A program made the position numbers and the translations under genes. A stretch of DNA of 64,000 nucleotides from Lutraria lutraria. Its lineage: Eukaryota > Mollusca > Bivalvia > Venerida > Mactridae. Where the stretch lies: NCBI GenBank assembly GCA_964023205.1, contig OZ026842.1:37835501-37899500 (forward strand). The letters run 5' to 3'. Position 1 is the first letter of the stretch; each line of letters begins with the position of its first letter. This document shows positions 15,001 to 26,507 of this stretch, in pieces. Below the pieces are notes generated by a model. The model had not been told where the DNA came from and searched no databases. It was given only the letters and a program-made list of their open reading frames with translations.

Positions 15001-17507
15001 AGATACGTGATGTAAGGATTTCTAAATCTAAATCACAGAAAATATTGCTTGCGATACAGTTAATCATTTGATTAAAGTCATAAATCAACTTTCTTGACTA
15101 ACACTAGTGGACAGATGATTTGATTATCTGTCTTTAATGTGGTGTTTGGAGGGAATTCAGCCATACACCACAGACATTTTGGTTCCCATATACTTGTCTT
15201 TAGGGCTTAAGTTTCAACAAAGTTCAGTTGTAGTTCGTGAATTGTTTGAACATAGTTACATTTTCTTTTGTAGAAAACTGCTGATATATTCTTCTTTATA
15301 TTAAAATTACGGAACAATATCTTTCTCCGGGACTTCTTCGTACATCTTCATTACAGAAATGATTTCTATGTTGTTTGTTTGAGTTTTGCGCCCCTTTTTA
15401 ACAGTCGGAGTCATATGAGGCAGACAGTTTACCTAACCATCGTTCCTGGGAAGAACAAGTTCTAAACTCCCATCCTCCGTAAGCAACTACCTACTAAGTT
15501 CTCACATAAAGAGGCATGGTCGATAGCTCGGCTTGAACCCTCCATCAGTGAGAGGTTAGAGTGATTTAAACTCAGCGACCTTAATCACTCGACTACGGAG
15601 GCAGATCGAAGGATTTCTTAGTGTCAGGTTGAAATATAAATGTTCGTAGAAGTCTAAATGGCAGAGGTAGTAAAGGAAAAACAAATAACTTAATTCCTTG
15701 TACACTGTTATATATGGGCCAATATTCCTTTTACAGAAAATGGAACGTGTTGGATTTCCTAGAAACGCAAATATCCAGATGATGTACCAGAATCTCACCA
15801 GTAATACAAGTTTTCAGATACAGGACCCAGTATGTATAGTAATACAAATATTTTGATCAAAAGTACATGTGTAATAATATTTTCATAAAATGTCAAATTT
15901 CTTAAATTCGAATTTATTTTAGAACACTATTTAGAATAAACGGTAAATGCCTAAATGGTAAGGTGTTTAATTCGAATGTGTAATGAATATCCTAATGAGA
16001 CATAGTTCTTGATTTTGTATGCAATTTTATGTCTAATTATTTCAGAAATAAATGTTGTTATTTTGGTATTTTAGGATGAAACGTTGGCAAGATTCAGGAG
16101 TATCATATTCGACAGAATCGCTCCAAAGATCCCACAATATCTTAGCCATCCACCAAATCTACCTCTCGAGTGAGTCATATAACATTTACTAACTAAAGTT
16201 CCATTTCTTGAAAATACAGCAGATCAATTTCAAGACTGGATCACGTAGTTGATTATGTAATACTCTTAAATATCCCTATTGATTGAGTCAATGTATTGTT
16301 TGATAGATCGGTCTCCTAAAGGTAAAGTTAACAGGTAAAGGTGTAAAGGTTTATAGTCTGAAATTATACATAGTTAACTGACTTTCACAAGTTACCCCCC
16401 GATCACTGCGTTATAGGCCGTCCGTTAACACTCGACGCCGTAGGCAGCCACGGAACATTGACTACATATGAGAGAAAGGTGTTTGTGACAAAAATGAATC
16501 ACAAACTCTATGAAGTAATGATTTACTTAAACTTAGTCATTTATACAATAACTAGCAGAAATGCTACTGTTACATGTATGTTTGTATGATTCTGATATTC
16601 GCAGGGTTCGAGCCTCGGGTTCAGACGGTGTTGGTGGTGAATACTGGACTGGTACCGCTGACGGATCCAGACCAGGAATATTCTATGCTAATGTTCATCG
16701 ACCAACGTATAAGTAAGTTCAAACCAATCATTGTAGTTGTTAACTTTACTGATGACAGTAACCACAGAAACATGGCACTTTACAATACACTTATCATAAT
16801 ATAATGTACATAGTGGCAACCCAGTAGCAAAAATACTCAACCGCCGCTTCTTTACAATTAACTTACATATAGAACGTGGTGGCATCCTATGGACATGATA
16901 CTTACTAATAACTTGTCAGGATAATACTCAGAACCAATGACGACTGAACAATCTAATGTCGAGATCATTGATGTCAAAGCAAATTCTACGTAGTTAACTT
17001 AACGTTATGAATGAGCATTATACATTTCTTCCCTTTCGGTCACGTAGAAATCCTCGTTTTTTAACAAGCATCAACGACAACTGTAAATTCAAGTCAATCA
17101 ACTGCTGTGTACATACATTCCATTTCCCACATTCTAGCATTCCTTGTAATTGATATTATTCCCTTAGATGAACCCAGTACCATGCTTAGAAATTACAAGA
17201 AACAGATGAGGTATGTACCAGTACATGACTCCAGGTACGATGTAATATCAGGAAAACTATTCGTTAGTTAGGATAGGGGAAAATGCCCAGTACTCCTGTA
17301 TCTTCTCTCACTATTTACTAAGGCGGTTCTGGAATGACCATAGCTGTCAAATGGCCAATTGAATTCTTTATAAAGTCTTTGTATATTTCAGCCCTACGTA
17401 TAAGATGATAGCACTAAGCCTTCATGAAGCAATACCGGGTCATCATCTAGCTGTACGTAAACAATATCTGCTTGTATAAAGTCTTGTCAATGTTTTGATG
17501 GAACACA

Positions 17508-17549
<42 letters not shown>

Positions 17550-20500
17550 AATTCTTATCAACATCCGTATTTGATCTGCTGCACGTATTAGGTAAATCAG
17601 TAAATGTGATAACTTATATTTCTAGTATCTCAAAGATTTACCTAGTACTTGCAGTAAGAGCATTACATCTGACTGTCAAAATCTGTCTAAGAACGTATTA
17701 AGAATTGCTGCTTGTTCGTCTGTTGGTAAATAAATTCATTTTAGAATCTATCAAATATTGTTTATGTTTCGAATTTCAGGAAAGTTATGGAATCTTAGCA
17801 GATGGTCCTGAGTTCCGTAAATATTTTGAATGGTTGAGTTATGGTGTACCATATTTCTTCCCTTTCTACAACGCGTATGCAGAGGTAAATTAGAACAGAT
17901 TAAAAAAAATAATACTAATACATTGTATTTCAAAAAAGGTACTGCATAATTATCATTATTTCTTTGATAGTTACCTCAGAAACATCAGTTATGTAGGAAT
18001 TGTTGCAATACCAGTTTCTGAAGATATTTCACGGTGACTTATAATGTTTCTATGTTAGATTTGATTGATACTGTGATTTTGCATATGTTTACAGTAAGTA
18101 TTCATTGAGATGGATCTTTCTTTTTCTTGAATCTTTGAAAAATGGCTACTCCAATAAACTTTAATGTAATTCTAAAAGAACAGTAACCAAAACAGTTGCG
18201 TTTTTAAAATTCTCACAGTAAATTATTTTCTATAATCGAAACCTGTCAAAATTGTTAAACCAATTTTGAGAGTTAGGATCCAACATTCTGAAGTGACATT
18301 ATCGGTGATTCCAATACTGCAATACGCTATGTGTTTGTAAGTGAATTGAGGACGAATGGATATAAAACAATTGAGTGCTGATAGTTCCTTATTATTATAA
18401 TTAACAGTTACGAAATGTATATTTCAGGGCTGGGCCTTGTATTCTGAATTTCTTGGAGAAGAAATGGGTATTTATCAGAACGATTATGAAATGTAAGGAT
18501 AACAAAAATGGTTTGCAAATATTTTGTATTATTTGGGCTTAACGTCGTTCTTCAACGATTCTTCAGTTCTATACGCCGGTTAATTCAGCTAACATACTTA
18601 TGACGGTATTCTCACCAGTACTAATTTACCTTTCCACAAGGAATCGGCAAACTTTCCACATACATGTGAAGAAAAATAAAAATAAACTTTGTTGTCAACT
18701 TCTCGTAGAAGGGAACGCCCTACTGCGCGAACAGGACGAACCAGGATCGCTGGGTTAGAAATCCAGCGCACTGTATGTGCGGCCTGTTGCAATTGTAACC
18801 ATATGTATTACCTGTCTAATAAGAAGATATAACACAAATGTCGAAATTGGAAGCAGTTTGAGGGACGTGTGTAAAAGGTTCTGTATTGTGTGTCTAAACT
18901 GCAGTAAAGTTTATTTGACATACAATCAATACAAAGAAGCATTGGTTATTCTCGTCAACTGTGACAATTGTCGTCTTTTACAGGCTTGGAAGATACAGTG
19001 AAGAGATGTTGAGGGCGGCACGTCTGGTGGTAGATACAGGAATACATTATTACAAGTATAGTATATAAAGTATAACTCTCCATACGTCATACCCTCATAA
19101 TGTCACAATCCTTGAATTAGTCAATATTGTTAACATGTGCTTAAAATATAGGGGATTCAATATTTCACTTCAACATGCACATTGATTATGAAATACTAAT
19201 TTTGATTAATTTTTATACGCCCGTTTGAAAAAACGGGTCGTATTATTGGAACACCCAGGACTGGCGGGCGGGAGGATGGGCCGGCGGCGTCCACAGCAGC
19301 CTCCGCCCTCTAATTCAAACAGTTTTATTCGGATCCTTACCAAACTTAATGGAACTGTTTATGGTCATGAGATCTCGGCCAAGTTCGATAATCAGCCTAA
19401 TTGACCAAGACAATTCTAAGTTATTTCCCTTGATTTATTGCAATTTTACTAATAATGAAGTTAACTCCGCCCTCTAAGTCGAACAGTCATCTACCGATCT
19501 TCATCAAATTTTATCGGCATGAGATCTTGGTCAAGTTCGATGACCAGCCTTATCGCGTCAGGTACTTCTATGTTATGCCCCTTGATATAATGAAAATTGA
19601 CTAAATATTCAGTGTCCGCTCTCTTTAAGTCGACCGATTATCAACCGATCTTCAGCAAACTTTTTGACTATGTTCATCAACAATCGGCATTTTTGACAAA
19701 TGTTGCTTATTTCTAAGAAAATATACAATTTACCACTCAAAGAATCCCAAATGTGACCTGGCGCTTTTGTTTTAAATACGTAAGAGGCTAGAAATTTCAT
19801 ATAATGTCGGTTTCTTTGGGATTCATCTAACTAACTGATCCTTTTATCATATTGAATTTAAATGATGTTTTTTTTTTAATTACATGTACTACCTCTACAA
19901 AATGATGAATGCGTCACTAAATCGCCATTGAAATCAGTAATGATATTATACATATATTTCAGTTGGACGCGTGAAAGATCCATTAACTACATGCTGAATT
20001 ACACTGCTGAGACTTCAGAATCAGCTGCTATTGAGATAGATCGTTATGCTACATGGCCTGGCCAAGCGTGTGGCTACAAAATAGGAGAAATTAAGATAAA
20101 GGAACTTCGTAAAAAGGCCACTGACAAATTAGGTTTGTACCCTAATTTGAACTATTCTATTTTACATTCAAACACACTGTACACACTGAATATTTGTTGT
20201 GGCTACGATAATGAGATTTTTGTTTCATTTGAAACAGAAGACCAATTTTATCGTGGTTATTTCCTTTTTTCCTATATGAAATTACTTATATTCCGAATCG
20301 TTGTGTTTGTTATTTGTAAGAACAGATACACTACAATATAATGGATTGGAATGATTTCATCATACATTGTATTCCCGTTGGATTTGATCATATTTGTTTC
20401 AGCACATTGAACATTTAGTTGCTGTAAATGTGTCTGATTATTAAATCATTGTTTGATCAATTAAATGCGTAGTCTTGACGCAATGTTTTTTTATCTAATA

Positions 20501-20965
20501 ATCTTTACGGCCTACACCCATTGGCTTAAATACAAACTCAATAGGCAAAATACTAAATGTTTTTTCAGCCTATTTGTTAATATTTTTTTATCATTGATAT
20601 CTGTGTTAATTATAAAGGTTTTCAAAGTCCGTCAGTCCATTTTGATATTATAACTTTCGGCATCTTAAACATGAAATGATTTTGACGCAGTCTTCTACAT
20701 TCAACTTTCATCTTCTTTGCATTTCTTTTCAGGTCGTTTATTCAAATTGGCCGACTTTCATTACACCGTACTAAAGAACGGCGCCATGCCTTTAGATGTA
20801 CTTGAAACAATTGTTGACGACTGGATTGACAATGTGCTGTCTGAAAATAAACCTTCAAAACCTTGCGATAATAACAACGTATCTTCCGCTGAAATATTGT
20901 CTGGGACATCATTCGTCCTTATTATGTCTGTTACATTAATGTGTATGATAGAACTTTTACGTTAA
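1..20965 (+). CDS. Two-domain DUF885 putative metallopeptidase, gene 1 (5' truncated by window)
   Basis: Multi-exon gene entering from the left edge; 25 visible exons join in frame to 898 residues and a TAA stop at 20963-20965. It holds the C-terminal two thirds of one DUF885 domain (A) fused directly to a second complete DUF885 domain (B). Seen in the sequence: HETDPGHHLQ (visible residue ~101) and [10 protein letters not shown] (~675), [27 protein letters not shown], DRYxTWPGQA and the FHxxxLxxGxxPL signature. HExxPGHH is the family's putative metal-binding motif; secreted bacterial relatives are known, but the substrate is not. The last exon encodes a polar Ser/Asn-rich linker and a hydrophobic terminus with no cytosolic tail, as in GPI-anchor signals. 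The start codon and signal peptide lie upstream of the window. Paralogous to the gene at 26471-43700. The family assignment is firm; the chemistry is inferred. Confidence 0.9.
219..245 (+). repeat. G-rich simple repeat
   Basis: Repeated GGGGGC/GGGGAC units with runs of four to five G, inside the first intron of gene 1. It could form a G-quadruplex on the sense strand. No coding content. Confidence 0.6.
1257..1440. repeat. Degenerate tandem repeat (TACACGTAAAACATACAGACA-like units)
   Basis: Three to four imperfect copies of a unit of roughly 55 bases containing CATGTATTATAC, TACACGTAAAA and ACATACAGACAC(C/T)ATGT. Intronic. Confidence 0.45.
1857..5505. mobile_element. Decayed DNA transposon with ~150-bp inverted ends (in gene 1 intron)
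   Basis: The two ends are inverted copies. At the left, GACTATGGGGC is followed by a C-rich run, GGAGGCATTTTT and a GTGTCTAC..TCTGG..GTTGGGGC block (1857-~2010). At the right the reverse complement shows GGCTATGGGC, a C-run, GGAGGCATTTTT and the same GTGTCTAC and GTTGGGGCG blocks (~5355-5505). The flanks are TA on both sides. The subterminal regions are full of short GTAACGTAA/GTTACC motifs. The interior (about 2680-4350) looks like broken coding sequence, for example a stretch reading RVDFISDIYNKQSIK with stops nearby, and an open stretch at 4152-4352. The superfamily is not identified. It lies between the exons at 1-68 and 5980-6074. Confidence 0.65.
8391..8520 (+). repeat. tRNA-headed SINE fragment
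   Basis: GTGGTCCAGTAGTTATTGTACTG resembles a Pol III A-box region, and TACGAATCCCATG a decayed B box. Intron of gene 1. It resembles the head of the element at 42640-42740. Confidence 0.4.
8755..9065. repeat. AT-rich minisatellite next to an exon
   Basis: About eight degenerate units of roughly 36-39 bases built around ACCTATATTTGAAACTTATTC and ACTTGTTCAA. The array stops about 45 bases before the acceptor of the exon at 9109, so it forms most of the 3' part of that intron. Confidence 0.75.
12799..13116 (-). mobile_element. SINE with target-site duplication (family S1)
   Basis: Read on the minus strand, the element starts with a tRNA-like head (GGTTAGCTCAGTGGTTAGAA as A box, a CTTCGAACCCC-type B box) and runs to a tail at about 12812. 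Its flanks repeat CTGATTTATGTCT at 12799-12811 and 13104-13116, a 13-bp target-site duplication. It sits in a gene 1 domain B intron. A second copy of the family is at 57990-58224. Confidence 0.82.
13850..14085 (+). mobile_element. tRNA-headed SINE (family S2)
   Basis: Starts CCTCCGTGGTCG; the head contains GGGTTCGAGCCCC (B box). The body reads through GAGAAAGTAGGCAGTTGC and ATATGACTCTGACTGTTG. Inverted copies of the same family lie at 15371-15603 and 55539-55779. Confidence 0.75.
14349..14594. mobile_element. Short TIR element (TACCCCCGC ends)
   Basis: Begins TACCCCCGCAA and ends ATTGCGGGGGTA, a terminal inverted repeat, with TA at each edge. About 245 bp with no coding capacity; it looks like a MITE-type element in the intron after the exon at 14220-14301. 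Confidence 0.65.
15371..15603 (-). mobile_element. tRNA-headed SINE (family S2)
   Basis: Reverse-complement copy of the 13850-14085 element: shares AACAGTCGGAGTCATATGAG, the TTCCTGGGAAGAAC block and the terminal CGACTACGGAGGC. Intron of gene 1. Confidence 0.75.
17507..17549 (+). repeat. (TC)n-(TG)n microsatellite
   Basis: An uninterrupted CT dinucleotide run followed by TGTGTGTGTGT, in a gene 1 intron. Confidence 0.9.
18538..18783 (-). mobile_element. SINE (family S3)
   Basis: Shares CCAGTACTAA, CCACAAGGAATCGGCAA, ACATGTG(A/G)AG and the terminal CCAGCGCACT with elements at 30309-30558, 44667-44870 and 59570-59800. The tRNA-like head lies at the high-coordinate end (minus strand). Gene 1 intron. 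Confidence 0.65.
19216..19670. repeat. Element with ~150-bp tandem units
   Basis: Begins with a TATACGCCCGTTTGAAAAAACGGG hairpin-like end and a GC-rich segment. Units of about 150 bases beginning CCGCCCTCTAA follow, containing CATGAGATCT(C/T)GG(C/T)CAAGTTCGAT. Three units are recognisable, the last partial. Intron of gene 1. Confidence 0.6.
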
Positions 20966-21365
20966 GAATTGTTATAGATTTGTTAAAACGTTTGCTCCTT
21001 CCAATCATCTTTGCATTTCTTTGGTGCTCTGAACAATGTTTGAAAATTACGGATTATGTTCATGCATTCAAAAGGACCTGTTATGAATGTTAAAAAATCA
21101 ATGATTTTGAATCACAAATTCTGCTAAGTTGAACTTTTTTCTCAATGAATTAATCGTTGCATATATATGTGCTTATAGTGTATAACCTACATCTGTCATG
21201 AAATGCTACATAAATTTCAAAACATGTAAAAGTCACGTTGTAATAACCTTATATTTGTTTTTCAAAATAGTTTTAAAGCCCCATTAGCTTTTTGGATGTT
21301 AAAATCAAAGTAGGTCTTAATTTACCTAGAAAGATGTCTTATCAGTGAAATTGACTTTAACTTTC

Positions 21366-21371
21366 AATAAA
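21366..21371 (+). terminator. Candidate poly(A) signal of gene 1
   Basis: AATAAA about 400 bases after the TAA stop; the intervening AT-rich sequence is consistent with a 3' UTR. No transcript evidence. Confidence 0.5.
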
Positions 21372-21399
21372 AACATTGTGATTTTTTTGTTTTTAATCA

Positions 21400-23680
21400 C
21401 GAAATACATATAGAAATGAAGCACAGTATTTTTTCAATGATATGGCAAAAAATAAGAAAAAAACAGCAGACAATGTGTATACGATGTGGCTAAAGAAAGG
21501 CATTATGTAAGTGTTGTTTTGGAGCAAATGAAATGCATTTCTTATATCTTACTATCATTTTATTTATTGTTCTGTATTACTTATTCAAAAAGCTAATGGG
21601 CCTTTAACAAAACTCTCTCTGTAATTTAACAAACATGATTGTTACAAGTTATCAAAACATTTTATGTCACGGTTAAACGATTCAAGCAGCGTTTGCTGAA
21701 CTCAAATATACCCCGAGTGCCTTCACAAAAATATAAACAGCAGTGTATTTTACCTTGGGAAATAATTCAAAATATGGAAGATTATAAGCTTGATAGAACA
21801 TGCGAAATTTTAGAATTTGTTGAATTTCCGAATAACCTCCCTTTCATTCCCATTTATAGTTGCTAATAAAAAATTACAGGTCACTTCAAATATTCATTAT
21901 TTACATTTATGTACTTGGGTATTATTCTTATCAAATACTTACAATTAGTCTGCATGAATTCAACATCTGACTGTCTGATAAAGCTTTATACATTTTTTGC
22001 TGAATACGGTACATTCCGGACCTGGTTGTTGCTGTCCAAGTTTAACCTATTTTTATCACGTACGCAAAATTGTTTCACAAAGACTAAAATATAATTTAAC
22101 TTGCTCTCATTTTGTAACCTGGTGATCCGGTTTCGGTCTCCCGGTCCAAGAAGGTCATACCCCTCCATGAAAATTTGACAAAATTCCTCTTCATGTTGAG
22201 AAGTTTCCAGTTCCTTGTGGAATGGTGTGTTACTGCTGGTTAGAATACAGTCAAGGAAATCTGGTATATAACTGATTAGAAAAAAGGCGTGAAACACAAA
22301 TAAACAAATATGATACTAGTGCCTCAATTAATCAATTAAGTTTCAATTAATTTGATCTGCAGCGATATCCAATTAAGTGCCATTAAAAAGCTGATTGCTT
22401 TTTTATTGTTTCTACATTCATGTTCTTTTTATATTCTTAAGTATTACACGTATTACATTGAAATGAGTTTGTTTTCTTTATTCCAATATATTTCGTATAA
22501 TTATGCAGCACTGAGCATGGAGACTTTATTGGTAGAATCTATCTATTTCATACAAACGTTTGAACAGCATGTGCTGTTGAAATAGTAAATGGAATAATTA
22601 AAATAGTGTGTTGCTGCTTCTGTCATTCCTATTTAATTAAGACTTTTATACGGTTTCTTGTTTCACAATGTCACTACCTCCGTTCTGGATCTTCGATCTT
22701 TGTCCAAGGCTCCACTAAAATATGTAATGACTGCAATCGCTTTATTTACGTCAGTTATACAATAGTCACCGAGTGTCTAGTACATTTAGACGACTGGGTT
22801 TGAATATCTATCGCCACATCATCGGAGCCTAACAAATACATTTATAAATTTGTAAACATAATTTACACGTTTTCATAGTGATTATGCGAAACTTTGGAAA
22901 TAAAGAAAATATTTCTGAAAACATAATTTCTGTCAGTGCATTAATTATTCAAGACATGAACACACATTATCATTAAAGGTAAAATACGCGCGAGATTATC
23001 AAAGACGAAACTATTTTAGCTACAATACGCCTGTATCAATTTATCATTAACCACCATGAAACAACGTCTAGTGTAAATATATACATGGTATTTTAAGTAA
23101 CTATACACGTTATATACACTCACGTAAACTCAATAAATGAACCACAATTGCAATTTAAATACATCTCATAAAATACATGGTTAAGAACTTAACGTTACCA
23201 TAAGCACTTGTTTTATTTACAATGACAATCGTTTTACTAAATCCGTGCCATGGAACAACTAATAAATGAACGATTGTGACATTTGTTGAGCGTTTGGGCA
23301 CCAGTGACATACTTATTATTGACATTCGAAAACCGTGAAGACTTTAAAACAAAGTTTAGATTGATCATCAAAACGTGCGAGGACCAAAACGTGGATAACT
23401 GAATAACGTGCACACGGTAAGTTCTTTGTTGAAAATGTAAAATAGTAATTTCATTAGAGTGGTGTAACTCTATAGCTAAGGTGCAGAACTTATCTTATAT
23501 GTCAGTATGAATGAACTAATATATGTCAGCACCGTCTTACGATGATATAGGGTAATGACAAAGTGCTGATTTTTATTAACGCCTGCATGAAAATATGTGT
23601 TATTAAGATCACATATTGATATTTTTGTCAGGTATGATAAGACGGTATTAAATCTATTTTTGACATACCCATGGATATTA
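21400..23680. other. Intergenic stretch with no supported gene
   Basis: AT-rich DNA between gene 1 and the minisatellite. Only short open frames occur (for example minus 21986-22297, 103 codons), with no recognisable domain or exon partner. Confidence 0.6.
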
Positions 23681-23684
23681 CCTG

Positions 23685-24517
23685 TACAATTCATTCGCTC
23701 CAAAACAACACCCTTCGGGAGCAGAAAACTATGTTGTTGTTGAGAGGTTGTTGCTATGGAGAGATTAAACTGATAGTTAAGTCATACATTGGGGGAAAAC
23801 ATTATGTTGTTGTTGAAAGGTTGTTGCTATGGAGAGATTAAACTGATAGTTAAGTCATACATTGGGGGAAAACATTATGTTGTTGTTGAGAGGTTGTTGC
23901 TATGGAGAGATTAAACTGATAGTTAAGTCATACATTGGGGGAAAACATTATGTTGTTGTTGAGAGGTTGTTGCTCTGGAGAGATTAAACTGATAGTTAAG
24001 TCATACATTGGGGGAAAACATTATGTTGTTGTTGAGAGGTTGTTGCTCTGGAGAGATTAAACTGATAGTTAAGTCATACATTGGGGGAAAACATTATGTT
24101 GTTGTTGAGAGGTTGTTGCTCTGGAGAGATTAAACTGATAGTTAAGTCATACATTGGGGGAAAACATTATGTTGTTGTTGAGGGGTTGTTGCTCTGGAGA
24201 GATTAAACTGATAGTTAAGTCATACATTGGGGGAAAACATTATGTTGTTGTTGAGAGGTTGTTGCTATGGAGAGATTAAACTGATAGTTAAGTCATACAT
24301 TGGGGGAAAACATGATGTTGTTGTTGAGAGGTTGTTGCTATGGAGAGATTAAACTGATAGTTAAGTCATACATTGGGGGAAAACATTATGTTGTTGTTGA
24401 GAGGCTGTTGCTATGGAGAGATTAAACTGATAGTTAAGTCATACATTGGGGGAAATCATGATGTTGTTGTTGAGAGGTTGTTGCTCAAAAGAGGGCTGCT
24501 CTAAGAGGCTGTACGGT
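23685..24517. mobile_element. MITE-like element swollen by an internal minisatellite
   Basis: The flanks of the minisatellite match the ends of the dispersed element seen at 36949-37120, 39534-39692 and 55002-55197: AACACCCTTCGGGAGCAG on one side and TTGCTCAAAAGAGGG on the other. The outer ends are diverged, so the exact borders are uncertain. Confidence 0.6.
23729..24484. repeat. 73-bp minisatellite, about ten copies
   Basis: Unit of 73 bases containing TTGTTGTTGAGAGGTTGTTG, GGAGAGATTAAACTGATAG and TCATACATTGGGGGAAAAC. Successive GTCATACATT positions (23781, 23854, 23927, 24000 onward) step by exactly 73. Units differ by one to three bases; for example, TGCTATGG and TGCTCTGG variants form neighbouring blocks. 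Not CRISPR: there are no variable spacers. Confidence 0.95.
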
Positions 24518-24811
24518 ATTCCACTAATAGCTGATATTTTCCATTAGGATAATGAACGGCAAATTTATACTAAAACTTTTTAGAGTTCAAACATCTAACA
24601 TGATATAAACTAACGTCTTCTGTCATGTCACAGGCATATCTTAAAATACGTCTTGTTTGATAACATTGCTTAATAAAAATGTCAAAGATAATGATTTATA
24701 CTTAGTGTTCATTTTTAAAACTTTTAGTTCAGAAATGTGAGATTTATGTCTCCGTCAGTACAATATTCTTCTCAATAATTGTTTTATAATGGCGTCATTT
24801 AGAATGTACTT

Positions 24812-24854
24812 TTAACCAGCGATGCTATATTTGTAAAATAGCATCCCTGGTTTA
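24812..24854. repeat. Hairpin (AACCAGCGATGCTAT / ATAGCATCCCTGGTT)
   Basis: An imperfect 15-bp inverted repeat with a short loop; AAGTTAACCC-type sequence follows about 70 bases later. Probably part of a small palindromic element. Confidence 0.5.
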
Positions 24855-25970
24855 ACTTAGCTTAATTTTTTATACGTTTTTTTTCATTCATCGTTCGTTT
24901 GTTGCGCATACTCGTATGCTAAGTTAACCCAAAAAGATGACAAGGGAGATGTTTTCAATTTATCAAAGCAAATTCAGTGTTTATCTCAAATATATCTAAC
25001 TAGATAGATGATAGAATCCACAAATTCTGCGCTCTTAGTTTCAAGCATATATAAAACAATATCAACCATCATTAAGGGTATGCCTCAGTTATTAGACTTG
25101 ATGTAAGTGTCAGTAAGTCATCGAAAACGTGTTTACAACACCGGCATCTGTGTTAATCAGTGACATATAGTATTAACATATACACCATACGTATAGTTTT
25201 ATTATAACAAAGGCTTAAACAAGTGATGGATTGACTTTTCGCGACCCAGACTTTAAACAGGGAGCTGGTAGGTAGACATTTCTTGTTTACAATACATGCA
25301 TATACTATTACATCATAGAATTTGTCTAAACATTACATGAGCTTAGCATATGATAACAAAAACATTTTAAGCTACAATACTTGGTGTCATCGATCTCGAT
25401 TTTTAGTTAGTTGCCCCTGAATCTGGATTGTTTACTTAAATGCAAACGTCCTTAAACGAAAAGCTGTAAGATAGAAAGAAACCTTATCATTTAAAAAAAA
25501 ATGTTGAGCATTTTCAGGAGGTTTTTATTCGACGCTTGAGTAAGGCCTAAACATAAATTGATTGGTTTTTTTTGGTACCCGACCTATCTAAATTTTACCC
25601 GCGACCCTAGGCGTTTTCTCAGACCCGAGGACCCACATTGTGTTACCTTTCCGTCGTACACTTTCAAGAGCCAAAGTAAAACCACGATCTGCCTATCCCA
25701 GGAACTAATTTTTTAGGCCTAACTACATGACAGCAGTTTTTTGTTGATGGCCTTATACACACAGCTTAGAAAGAAAAGCAATGTCTTTACATGCAATGTA
25801 TGTGGCAACATTGTTTTCTTGTCAAAATGAATTTTGTGATCTGGTCTTCAAACAGTTTCTTTAAAAGATGCTGAAACGTAAATCCGTTATGCAATTGTAC
25901 TGTAAAAAATGTTCGTACTTTTAATTCTTTTATTTGACCGATTTCAGATTAGGTAATTTTGATTCTTCAG

Positions 25971-26507
25971 AACATCATCATCTCATTGTTCATTCAAATC
26001 TTCTATCGACATTAATCGGCTTGTATCAGGTATGTTTTCTTTATATATTATTATGTGGTCGGCCCAACATAGCAGACACTATTCTTCTCACCATTTAATT
26101 AATGACACATCATTGACTGTTTACATATTTTTTTGTAGCAGTGTAAGATACTATATGTCTGGTCACGATTACGCTTACTAAGTACTTCAGGTAATTTAAC
26201 ATAGTTACGGGCATTGACCCGGTGTTAGTTACCCCAAATAGATGCTGTATGTAGTTTTGCCTAGTATAGTCATTTGAACACGCATGTAGAGCCTATCAAT
26301 GATAAAGGTAATAACAATATTTAAAAAACAATCGTTAAACTCTAATAATTATATTTTGTGACGATTCTGTGTATTGAAATTTTGTACAGATAATTCTAAG
26401 TTGTGTATAATGTAATCTCATGTTAAAAAAACTAAGCGAGCCAATCATTTCAGACTGACTGATACAAACAATGGGATATTTGCTGGCGCTGTTGATTGTT
26501 ATTACAG
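25971..26507 (+). promoter_or_regulatory. Possible 5' UTR exon(s) of gene 2
   Basis: A TTCTTCAG acceptor-like site precedes 25971, and TATCAG/GTATGT, a good donor, ends at about 26030. The ATG exon is preceded by CATTTCAG at 26446-26453. An untranslated exon 25971-26030 spliced to 26454 would fit. No clear core promoter motif is seen; this rests on splice-site pattern only. Confidence 0.3.

Larger units (their letters stand above)
11177..20965 (+). other. Gene 1 domain B exons and C-terminal anchor exon
   Basis: Exons: 11177-11313, 11933-12063, 12389-12524, 13230-13298, 13598-13707, 14220-14301, 14844-15011, 15737-15829, 16075-16169, 16605-16712, 17392-17452, 17780-17884, 18428-18492, 18984-19055, 19963-20132, 20733-20965. 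The domain starts with DTLEKIMSEFWAWRT, which has no Met or signal peptide of its own and so must be read as a fusion to domain [11 protein letters not shown] lies in 17392-17452. The final 233-nt exon replaces the 108-nt exon that ends domain A and adds a Ser-rich linker (VSSAEILSG) followed by about 18 hydrophobic residues. Confidence 0.9.

Noticed and set aside
21986..22297. 103-codon open frame on the minus strand
   Set aside because: No recognisable domain, no convincing exon borders and no partner exons; probably chance in AT-rich DNA.
23729..24484. Regularly spaced repeat that could be mistaken for a CRISPR array
   Set aside because: The whole 73-bp unit repeats with no variable spacers, and the surrounding genome is eukaryotic.
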